Origin: Chaetomium olivaceum
Taxonomy: Eukaryota > Ascomycota > Sordariomycetes > Sordariales > Chaetomiaceae
Assembly (NCBI GenBank): GCA_039881045.1
Contig: JAYWVB010000039.1
Location: 1 to 64,000, forward strand
DNA length: 64,000 bases
Direction: 5' to 3'
Part shown: positions 23,841-34,289 of the stretch, piece after piece
How the letters are laid out: every line of letters begins with the position of its first letter
Numbering within the stretch: position 1 is the stretch's first letter
Notes under the pieces: model-generated
Database searches by the model: none
Told to the model about the DNA's origin: nothing
The model's input: the letters and a program-made list of their open reading frames with translations, nothing else
Program-made: the position numbers and the translations under genes

Positions 23841-25668
23841 ATGACGGAAGCATTCCCTCGTTCCGACTCGGAGTCGGTCTCTTCCTCAGACAACGAAGAC
23901 AACTGGCTCAACAAGCCCGGCGATGAGGACGAGGACGACGAACAGGAGCAGGTTTCCATCATATCCCTATTCGATGACAAGGTCTTCCCTGATGCACCGT
24001 CTATGTTGGCGTATTGCAAGGACAAGTTCGGATTTGACTTCATCGCCGTGCGGGACAGCCTGGGCTTGGACTTCCATGGGTGTGTGAAGCTTATCAATTT
24101 GGGTGAGTTCATACATATCTACCATTTCTTGATATACACCCGAAGAGAAGAAGGGACTAACGCGGGCGTAGTTCGGAAGGCTGTCAAGACGGGCACTTCC
24201 CCACCTGCGGAAATCACGGCAGACCACCTGGCCGATGACTCGCTGCTCATCCCCGTGCTGGAGGATGACGCGCTGATTTTCTGCCTGGATGAGCTGCCCG
24301 AGTCTGGGAACGGCGAGGCGGGTGCCGGTGGCGTAGCTGAGGGCAAGGAGGCGGTGGCGGGCAACGGGGCCCCTGCCGTGGATGAGCTCCTGCACAAGAA
24401 CGCGCAGATGCAGGCCGAGCTGGAGAACCTCACTAAGCAGTTCGCCAACTACCGGTTGGCTGTTGAGCAGACGCTTGACAAGCGCTGGGGCGTGGATGAG
24501 GAGGGCGAGAAGGCTGGGGGTTCCAAGACCGCTGCTGCGACCTCTGCCGATGCTGAGGAACCAGCAAGGGATGATTCGGCCTACTATTTCGAGTCGTATG
24601 ACCATACCGGTAAGCGTCCCCCCTTCCACCGTCTTTAATAATTACAAACTCAACTAACACCCCCTTCAAGACATCCACGAGACCATGATCAAAGACGCCG
24701 TCCGCACCAACGCCTACCGGGACTTCATCTACGCCAACAAGCACCTCTTCGCGGGCAAAACGGTGCTCGACATCGGCTGCGGCACGGGGATCCTCTCCAT
24801 GTTCTGCGCGCGCGCCGGCGCCGCGCGCGTCATCGCCGTCGACAACAGCGCGATCCTCGACAAGGCCCGCGAGAACATCTTCCACAACAAGCTCGACGGC
24901 ATCATCACGTGCGTGCGCGGCCGCATCGAGGAGGTCGCGCTCCCCGTCGACTCGGTCGACATCATCGTGTCCGAGTGGATGGGCTACTGCCTGCTGTACG
25001 AGGCCATGCTGCCCAGCGTCTTCTTCGCGCGCGACCGCTACCTCAAGCCCGACGGCCTGCTCGTGCCCAGCCACGCCAGCATGTGGGTCGCGCCCGTGTC
25101 GGACGCCGACTTTGTCGCCGACAACATCGACTGGTGGCGCGATGTGTACGGCTTTGACATGCGCGCCATGCAGGCGGGCATCTACACCGAGGCGCGCATG
25201 ACAGTGATGCCCGGGGAGGCGGTCTGTGGCGAGCCCCACGCGTTCCGCATGCTGGATCTGCATACCGCCAAGGTGGAGGATCTGGTGTTTGAGGACAAGT
25301 GGCAGACGACGCTGTCGGACAAGGTGGAGGCGTTGGACGGATTCCTGGTGTGGTTTGACTGCTTCTTTGGCGAGAGCCGGCAGGAGGTGGTCGAGGCAAG
25401 GTTGACGGCCAAGGAGTGGGCGGCTGCTGGTGGGAGGGAGCGCGTGGCGTTTACGACGGGGCCGTTTGATACCGCGACGCACTGGAGGCAGGGGCTGTAT
25501 CTGATTGATAGGACGAAGGCGAAGGAGATTGAGGTCGGGCCGGGGAAGAAGCTGACTGGCGAGATCCGCTACTCTACCCAAGAGGGCCATGCCCGTGGTC
25601 TCGATATCAGGATTACCTGGGGGTTGGAAGGGGGCGATAAGCAGGCTCAGACATGGCAGCTGAACTGA
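23841..25668 (+). CDS. rmt3: PRMT3-type protein arginine methyltransferase
   Basis: Transfers methyl groups from S-adenosylmethionine to arginines; the fungal/animal PRMT3 branch acts on ribosomal protein S2 in the cytoplasm. Exons 23841-24102, 24172-24609, 24671-25668, an intact 565-aa frame. The N-terminal region aligns with the PRMT3 zinc-finger domain (FPDAPSMLAYCKDKFGFDF) but its usual Cys and His ligands are replaced. A Glu/Ala-rich coiled segment follows, then the catalytic core. In the core are YFESYDHTDIHETM, SAM-binding motif I VLDIGCGTG (~266), the double-E loop SEWMGYCLLYEAML (~333) and a THW loop (~502). The motif-I and double-E residues are intact, so activity is expected. Convergent with the OPT transporter, about 180 bp apart. 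Confidence 0.95.
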
Positions 25669-25846
25669 GGGTTAGGCGTAACGAAATGATGGGTAGCATT
25701 GCAATAAACAATAGACGGGTAATGTGTGGGTATCTTGAGACTCGATTATCTAAACCCTGTTATATCTCCCGCTCCCGAGTCGTCCTCGATATTGGCGGTC
25801 TATCCAAAACGCCACGCAATGTAGTCTAGACATCCGTCCTGTATTA

Positions 25847-28123
25847 CTACCCAAGATGAGGGACGCCGGCGCTTTCCATGATCAAGCACACAATGCTCAG
25901 GAACCCTTCGCCAAGAATAAACCCCTAAGTAGACACCGTCAGTAAACCGTCCCATTCACAACGCAGAGAGTCGCAAGCAACCTACCGAAGCAAGCACAAT
26001 CAACGGTGTATCCTTCCACCCCATCGTCGAGCGCCACCACCACGCCAGCAGGCCCCCGATAGTGCGCGCCAGCGTAAAAGACGGAACGTTGTACATGCCC
26101 ACGGCGACAGCGATGCCACCCGGAATCAGCGAGTGCCAGCGCTTGCCGGCCGTCTGGGTCCGCACGGCGGTGGTGAGGGCAAACAGGATGGCAGACCCGA
26201 TGGCCCACTCCTTGGCCATGGGCGGGAGGCCCTTGCCGGTGACGAGGCGGGCGGTGAAAATCCAGACGTACCCGGTGGGGACCTGGAAGAGATCGCCTGG
26301 TACTTGGTAGACGCTGGTGAGGGGTTAGCTGGTAGTTTTATGTATAGTTTGGAAGGGAGAGACGTGGACAACTTACGATGTGTACATCCGGTAGATGAAG
26401 GCACTGACGACAGCGCCAGCCGTCGCGCCAATAACTTGGCCCCAGAACTGAGCCTTCGGTGCAGCCCCAAGCAGGTGCCCGGTCTTGAGGTCCTGCATCA
26501 TGTCCCCAGCCTGCAGGGCGCCGGCTTCTGATACCGCACCGGCCACCAGGTTGATCAGAACGCTCGACTTGTTGGACTGGGGGATGATCAGGGCAAAGAA
26601 CAGCTGGGCCAGCTTGCTGATGCCCGAGACTGGGTTCAAGTCGGTTTCTCCCAGGGCACGGACGCCCATGATGCTCAGCACGAGAGCCATGAAAACAGCC
26701 GTGACGGTGGCGTAGAGAGGGACGAGATCGCCAAAGACGACGTGGATGCAGAAAACACAGAAGATAATGGAGAGGATGAGGCCGATGACGACGAGACGGT
26801 CGCTGATCTGCTGGTCGGCGGGTGCGTCTTCTTCCTCGTCTTGATCTTGGGGTTCGCTGAGTAGGGGGGTGTCGTCTCTATCCGAGGCTGTGCTGGCCCT
26901 ATGATTGATGGTCGAGGTGTTGTCGTTGGCATCGGTGCCAGTGCTGATCGAGGTGTACCCTGCGTGTGACCTCCGATCCAACAGCGTCTTGACACGGCTG
27001 GGTATCGGCTGGAAGGACGGGAGGTACTGCTTCCCGGAGCGGAGCGCGAGATAGCCCAAGCTGACGACGGCATCGGCCAGCATGATGGCGAGCGAGATCC
27101 AGACGATCCACCCCTTGCTCCCGTTTTCCCAGTCACCCACCGGTGCGGGCGCCCATCCTCTGTTCTTGGCCACCGGCGAGAGGATCCCCCACCCAACGAC
27201 GGCACCAAGCAGCATGTGCAGCGTGGTGGCCGGGCCCATGATGATGCCCTGTCCGACATACGCCAAGCTGGGGTTGAGCGTCCACAACCACGAACTCGCC
27301 GCGACAGACCCAAACACGGGAATATTCCTCAACACCGGAAGGAAGTAGGTGGCGAGCGTAAACACCCCGGACACAAAAAAGCAGATCAGCAGCAGCCGCA
27401 CATTCCGCCTCCACGACTCAGCATGCTTAGTCCCCTCCCCATCCGCACTGCTCACCGCCTGCACATCCCCCTCCCCCTCTCTCGCTGCCAGGCTCGCGAA
27501 CCCCCAGACGAGGACTCCCCTCCCCCCTCCTTCGCCTTCCCATGCAGCACACTAATCAACACAGCCGTACTAAACCCACTCGGAAACTTCAACCTCTCCC
27601 TAATCACGACCTGTCTCCGCAACGGCACCGCAAACACCACGCCGAAATAACACAGCCCCAAACTCCACAACACCAGCTTGCCCAAGCCCAACACAATCGG
27701 CCCCTGCTCCTCCTCGGTCAACAAATAATTCATCGCCGGCAGCACGCCCACAAAGCCACACCCCAGCGGCATGATGGCCATGCTGCCCGCGACCGTCTGC
27801 ACCAGCACGTTCTCGACGGGCGAGAAGGGCAGCGGGCCCAGGCGGGCGCGCAGCAGGCGGAAGATGCCGAACCCCATGAGTGAGGCGGGCATGCTCATGG
27901 TGCTGACCCAGCCGGTTTGCAGGCCGAAATACATGTTGGAGAAGCAGATGACCAGGCCGACGGCGAGGCCGACGAGGATGCCGCGCCAGGTGAAGGATTG
28001 GCCTTCTATGGGGGGGCGGGGGCGGGGTGCTCGGGGCGATGCTGGAGGTTCGTAGGGTGGTGGTGGTGGTGGGGAGGAGAGGAGCGGGCTGGTGTCATGT
28101 TGGGCGGTGGAAGGGGTTGCCAT
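25847..28123 (-). CDS. OPT-superfamily (YSL-like) oligopeptide/metal transporter
   Basis: Multi-pass transporter of the oligopeptide transporter superfamily, closest in kind to the fungal YGL114W/YSL-like branch; the substrate (small peptides or metal chelates) is not predictable. Exons 28123-26377, 26313-25986, 25924-25847; about 717 aa after one inferred base is restored near 27510. Many hydrophobic segments are visible. The family segments FSNMYFGLQTGWVSTMSMP, PVENVLVQTVAGSMA, PSGFSTAVLISVLHG, SLAYVGQGIIMGP and DLKTGHLLGAAPKAQFWGQ occur in the right order. The cytosolic N-terminus (DTSPLL) and a central acidic loop (DDTPLL) carry acidic dileucine signals that suggest delivery to the vacuole; that is inference. 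The frame is lost in a G-rich stretch of a variable hydrophilic loop. Confidence 0.9.
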
Positions 28124-28758
28124 GGTTGCGGTGGATGAGTGTTAACTGCGGCTGTTGAACCCGCCGAAAAGAGGAAATGGAAGGTGATGTGAATGTCCGT
28201 CGCTACTACATGGATGATGGTGTTGGCCGAGTGAAGCGGACTCGAGGTTGATGATTTAGAGGGGAAAGTTTGTTGATGAATAATAGGTTGATGACTGATG
28301 GACGCACTCGAGTGGTTGGGGTTGATGATCAACCATGCACAGGACCGGCGCTAGTAAAAGGGCCGCCTGCCCACCAGCTGAATTTAAGGGTTCACGCAGC
28401 GTTATAGTGATGCACTCAGCACTAACTGAAATAGGCAGTTATTGGCTGCAACTCTCTCCTCTCTCTCTCTCACCTCGTCACATCACCGATCTAGATGGGT
28501 ACATTCTTAAAAGTAAATTAAAACGAATAGTTGTTTGAATTTACCGCAGACTCAAACTCCTTCATGCCTACTATCTGGTACTCTGTCTTGGTATGTTCCG
28601 TGCACAGTTACATACAGCACGGCACCCATTTACGCCTGATAATACACCACCAATATACACACCACCACATACCACTAACTATGCAACACCAAAAGAGCCA
28701 ACAGACAAGTATGTAACTAGTTTAAAGATAGAACTCCTCCCAATAGTTAAAAACCCCA
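28124..28758. other. Intergenic: OPT 5' flank and RAV1 3' flank
   Basis: About 635 bp, AT-richer than the neighbours, between the OPT start and the RAV1 stop (both minus). It includes a CT microsatellite near 28457-28471. No gene is seen. Confidence 0.6.
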
Positions 28759-31700
28759 TCAAAACCCAAAACTATCCAACAGGGAATTCGCATCCGGTTC
28801 CTCAAACACCGTCGGCGCCGGCTGCTGCTTAGGCAAGTGACCGCCCGATTTCATCTCAGCCGGCACATTTTGCTGTTGCGGTTGCTTCTGTTGTTGCTGC
28901 TGTTGTGATGACACAGGCAAGTCGGCCACGACCAGCGACTCCCGCCTCCGGAGCAATCTGAGCGGGTTCACCTCCCCGCCCAAGCCGGCCGCAGGACCGG
29001 CGGGTTGGAGGAACTCCAGTTCCGCACTGCACACCACCAGAGTCAGCAACTGCAACTACCACAACCAACAAATCAAGCAGGCGGGGGACACCCAAAGACA
29101 AAATAAGAAAAAAACGTACCCAAATCCAACCCCAACAAATCGCACCCCATCCTATCATAAAGCCGCGCGTTGTGCAGCACAAACTCCCACTCCACCTTGG
29201 GCGTGACCTTGCTGGCCCCGCGCAGCGTCTGCAGCGTCTTCTGCCGCAGCTGGCTGTACAGGATGACCAGCGCCGGGTCGTCGGTCAGGAACAGCCGCGA
29301 GCGCGGGTCCGGCGACCCGGGGGTTTCGAGGAGTGTGTATACAGGTGTCTATGTATAGGTGGCGCATGTGGTTAGCAGACTGGGTTCGGGGGGGGATAGT
29401 GATAGCAGGGAACAGTGCTTGTTGGGATGACTCCCAGGTTGTTGGTTAGGACTCACGATAAGCGCGCGCACAGCCATGTCGCGCCGGTGCAGCATCCAAA
29501 ACGCCCACGACGCCAGCCAGCGGTTGCCCTCCTGCGCCGCGATGGCGAGCACTTCCTCCTCGAGCAGCCGCCGGAGCACGGGGCCCGTGTCGCCCTCGTA
29601 CACGCGCGCGACCGCGATAGCCAGCTGCAGGTCCTTGAGCTGGTTGAGGCACACGTTGACTGCGTCGTGCAGGTGGTCGGCGAGGAGGAAGAAGGCGGCT
29701 GCGTATTCTGGCTGTTGTTAGTGGAAGCGAAGTGACGAGAGGAGAGCTGAGGAGGGAAGACCTACCAAAACGCCGCTTGCTCATCAGAGCGTAGGCATTC
29801 TTCAGCGCTGCCCGCCGCCATTTAGGGTCCTCAAAGTTGTTCGCTAATAACTTCTGTGTCGCGCCTTGTTCGCGGTTCCAGGACGCCATGCGCCATAGAC
29901 CTTGCAGAACCGTCTTCTTCTTTAGTGCCAGATAGAACAGACTGCAGTCAATCGGGTTCTTGAGCTCGTTTTGAGTATACTGGTTGCGCGCAATCACCTC
30001 GAATTGTGCTTTCTGTTCCCCTGTTAGTGACCCCCTTTACCCCAAGAAACCACAAACAAAACTCACCACGGCAGCGTTATCGGCCAGCCACATGAAAATG
30101 CCGCTCTCCCTCGCATTCTCCCACAGCATCTTCCCATGGCTCTGCTTCGACACAAAGTCGACCAGCACGTCCTGGCTGGTCGAGTGGTAGGCCCAGTTGA
30201 TCTCACGCCAGCCCATCTGGATCTCGCTGGTGCGGCCCTTGCGCAGGGCGTGCTGGCGGAAGAACAGCACGAAGCGGGCGCCGTTCTCGTCGAGCGAGCG
30301 GCGCTGCTTCTCGACCAGGCCGACGCACTCGATGATGTCGACCAGCTGGATCTGCTCGTGGCCCGACAGCTGCGCCACGTCCACCCGCGTCAGCCGCTCG
30401 TTGATCTCGGCCGCCACCTCCTCCGAGAAGGGCTCGCCGCCGCCGTCGTCGTACGACATGCGCCGCGCCAGGTACTGCCCGGGGTCTTTGTTGGATGACG
30501 TCTTGGTGGTCTGCCATGCGTCAGTACCAATCTATCAACCCCCTTCCCTGTTAATCACAATGTAGTAAGCAAACAAAAGAAATAAAAACGCACATGATCA
30601 ACCTCGTAAAAGTCCTCCAGCTGCAAATCCAAATAATCATCCAGCTCATCCCCCTCAGCCCAAAACTTGAGCGTCCGATACAGCGCCATCAGAATAGCAT
30701 GCACCAGCACAATCTTCCCCGCCAAAATACACTGGCTCAAAAACTGCGGATGAAACACCGGCAGCGGCCCATTCAGCCTCTGCACCACCTCAAACAGATC
30801 CCAATGCTTCTGCCCAACCCGGCGCTGCGGCAGCCTCAGACTAGTAACCAGCGAGCTGCCCGCGTCAAACTTGCGGTCCTGCACAAACAGCTGGTTGCCC
30901 GCACCAATGACCAGGTGACCATCCCCCAACCAGACCGAGTCGCCGATGGGATGGGGCGTGAAGTCGCGGATGGAGATCTCGCGGATGGGCGCCCAGGCGG
31001 GGCCCTCGTTGAGGTAGTCGAAGCGCATCTGCGAGAGCAGCAGCACGCGGTGCGGGAACCCGACGGCCAGGATGGACTGCATGTCCGGGGTTGAGGTCCA
31101 GTCCAGGTCGCGGATCGTGTGGCTGTTCTCAAAGTCCTGCGTGTACTCGAGGCGGGCGCCGCGGATGTCCCAGATGGTGAGGGCGGAGCGGGCCGAGTTG
31201 ACGAGCGCCGCTTTTTTGCGTGTGCTGCCGCTGACGAGGGCCGGGTTGGAGACGCTGGTCTCCATGGAGCAGGTCGAGAGCCACTCGACGCCCTCGCTGC
31301 TGTGGCCGACCCGGGCGGTCCAGAACTCGACGCGTCCCGAGTGGGTGTAGGAGATGGCGACGTCACGGGCGAAGACGTCGAGGAAGCCTGAGACGTGTGG
31401 GGTAGTGCCGGCCGGATCGACCGGCAGGACGTAGGCGAGATCCCCTGCGTCTTCGAGCGTGAATTGAACGAATTCGCGGATAGAGGGTTGTTGATGTTTG
31501 ATTCCGTTGGTGCTGGGGGCTGTCGAATGGGTGCGGGAATAAAAGGGGAACTTGACCTCCCAGACCACCCCTTTCTTTTCCGATGTGATAGTGGCGATAT
31601 GCGCCGTAGTATAGTCTTCGACCTTCTGCCTCGGGAGAACCAACAGACAGAGCGGTTTCCCAGGGACATCGTATTTCTGCTCGGCCAGTATTGTTGGCGT

Positions 31701-33398
31701 CGACTGACGGCAGTCCCATAATGAGATGTTTTCGTGGCGAAGGAAAACAACGAATCGACCGTTTCTGAGGAGGCACATCCTGTGGATATGCCCCTGCTCG
31801 GGGATCACCGCTTGCCGGGCGAGCCCCGTCCGCGTAGCATCCAGTTCGTGTTTCCAAATCACGCCTTGCCCATGCTCCGTCCGTGAGACAATCGCCCTGC
31901 CGCTGAAATTTCGCACAATCTTGCGTATTGGCCTTGAATGCCCCGTCCAGAGACTCTGTTGAGTCAACCGTCTCCTCTTCGGGCTACGGTCGAACAAAGC
32001 GGCGATGTTGCCGCGGTAGACCTCGATCCTGCCGTCAAAGAAGTGTAGCAGAATATGCAAATGCCCTCCAGAATGACAATAACTGTAAGCTTCGACATGT
32101 GGGCTCGTTGCACTCGAGTTCCCCTTGAGAAAGTCCAGCTCCGGAGACGTGACATGAGCGACATTGAAAACGTTGGGCTTCTCCGTCTTGCAACCAATGT
32201 TCTCCAACGCCCATGCAGACATGCGCCCCCGACCGTCTAGCACGACACAGATCTCCGGGCTGCGGTTCGCAACGCTGATGAGATGCTCCAGCGCCGCGGC
32301 TGCCTCTTTTGTTTGCGTCCCCTCCTGGACAGCCTTTTCCGTCGCGGCAGCTAGGTCTCCCCCATGCATAACAAACGCCCAGCGTGAGACATCCTCCGCC
32401 TCGGACGATTTGGGTTCCTGTTTTGGAATAGCACCCCGCAAGTCGAGATTCCCCCACAGATGCAGGTGCTGATGCCCATGGCTATCCGACCCCACCCACA
32501 CGCGCAGCATATTATCCGCGCAGAACGTGTACAGGGCGTTCTCGATCGTCTGGTCGACATGATGCGGCCGTCGCCACTGGATCCCCGTCACAGGCTGCGG
32601 ATGCCGCAGATAGATGAAATCGAACCGGACCTCCCCCGTGCCGTAGCTCAGCCGCCGCCAGACCTTCACCAGCCTATCATACTCCCCCACCGAAGCGATA
32701 TATGCCGAGTCGTAGGACAGGCTCGCCAGCCGGACGGGATTCGCAAGCCGTTTCCTCCACGAACACTCGGGTTTCGCCAGCGTCGCCGAAGTCTGATACA
32801 GCTCGAGACTCTGATGCGCGACGAGCAATTCCTCCGACGCGCCCCAAGACAGCGATACTGCCGGTCCGTCTCTTCCTTTTCCCCTCACCCCCTCTCCATC
32901 CCCCCCCCCTTCTTCTTCCCCCCCATCAGCACCAACCCCAAAACTGCTCTGCAGCGCCCACCGCACCGCGTCCGCATCCGCATTCGCACCCTCCTCCCTC
33001 CCCACCCCAATCGGCCGGTACACCCTGACAGCACGGCGCGTGCACACGGCGATCTTGCCCGACGCCTCGTCCAGCGCGACGGCCTGCAGCGGATCATTGT
33101 CGTTGTCGTCATAGACGGTCTGGAGCAGCTGGTCGGGGGCGGACAGGATGGCGAGCGCGTTGCCGGTTATGTAGGCCTATGTTTTTGAAAATGGGATGGG
33201 AGCTGGTGGTTAGCTGTCTGGCTGGTCGGCTGGCTGGCTGGGTATGGTGGGTATGATGAGGGATAGGAAGGGGGGGGGACGCGGCGCGGGGAGGGGAGGG
33301 AAAAGGGAACTCACGGTGATGCGCCTCCTCGACGCCCAGCAGCCTGTCGCCAGCGCCTGCAGCCGCGACTCGGGCTTGCCTGGCAGGATGGCACGCAT
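28759..33398 (-). CDS. RAV1: RAVE complex subunit Rav1 (V-ATPase assembly regulator)
   Basis: The RAVE complex reassembles the V1 and Vo sectors of the vacuolar/endosomal proton pump. Exons: 33398-33315, 33176-30594, 30510-30067, 30012-29766, 29707-29457, 29348-29120, 29026-28759; about 1368 aa when one missing base near 29016 is allowed. The N-terminal half is WD40 beta-propeller sequence (for example YIASVGEYDRLVKVW, FCADNMLRVWVGSDS). The C-terminal half is the conserved Rav1p_C helical region (SGHEQIQLVDIIECVGLVEK, KKTVLQGLWRMASWNREQ). The extreme C-terminus FEEPDANSLLDSFGF is strongly diagnostic. Six introns, all with GT-AG ends and phases that match. The frame breaks in the last exon, where VRNW should continue into EFLQPAG. 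Confidence 0.94.
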
Positions 33399-34289
33399 CC
33401 TGTCTCTGTGTGTGTTTCTATCGGTAGGGTGTGTCCTGTGAGGACATCGCGGTTCGGTTCGGTTCGGTTCGCGTAGGTTGGTTACGGGTGTCAGAGAAAG
33501 GGTAAGCTACCTACCTACCAGGTGTCTTGGTGCGATGTCGCAAGCTCAGCTGCGGTGGCGGTGGTGGTGGTTGCGGAACAGACCAGCTTGCCGTGCCGTG
33601 CCGTACCGTGCCGGATTAGGGCGTCTTACAGGGAGTGGCCCACTAACTCAGAGACCCTAACTGTTGCCGCGCGTCGTTTGGTACATACGGTACGTTGTCT
33701 CGAAGATCGTGACAATTAGAACATAGCTTTGGGATATATGGTAAACATAACCAAACCCCTCATTGAGAGGCAATTCCATCATGCAAGTCATTAACGATAC
33801 ACGTGCAAGCTCTCACAAGCGCGTCAGCCGACGGAATCGAGCCACTACAGCACCTGATGGGAGGCCTATGACGTGGGGTACCCCACCAACTTTGAAGTCG
33901 GGTCTTGGCATCACTTCGAATGGCAGCTCCAGCCCCTGGCTGATGTAACTAGAATGAATATCCTGGGTTGTGTACGTGCTGGGGCCTCGATACCTCGATA
34001 AGGGGCCCTTTGGAACAGCTGAAATAATTCGTGCGTATTGGATATACTATACCATGCGCCTACCATCTTGAGAACAAGTCCTGTAGCCCTCTCTGTCCTC
34101 TGCCCTCTATAACCAAGCGCCGTAACGCGCAGCAGCCATAACCAAAACTCAAATCCCATAACTGGTAGTTATCCATGTATCCCCTCTCAGTAAACTCCAT
34201 ATCCTCCCAAAAGAAACAAGCCAAACAAGCCCTCACACCCATAACCCCTTAACACGTAGCAGGAAAACAAGGGATCCAACCAAAAGCAA
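33399..34289. other. Intergenic: RAV1 promoter and TAG1-like 3' flank
   Basis: About 890 bp holding the RAV1 5' flank. Two short tandem repeats are visible: (GGTTC)4 at 33451-33470 and a degenerate GCCGT run near 33590-33613. No gene is seen. Confidence 0.6.
33451..33470. repeat. (GGTTC)4 tandem repeat upstream of RAV1
   Basis: Four perfect GGTTC units about 55-70 bp upstream of the RAV1 start codon, possibly within its 5' UTR. No known function is assigned. Confidence 0.75.
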
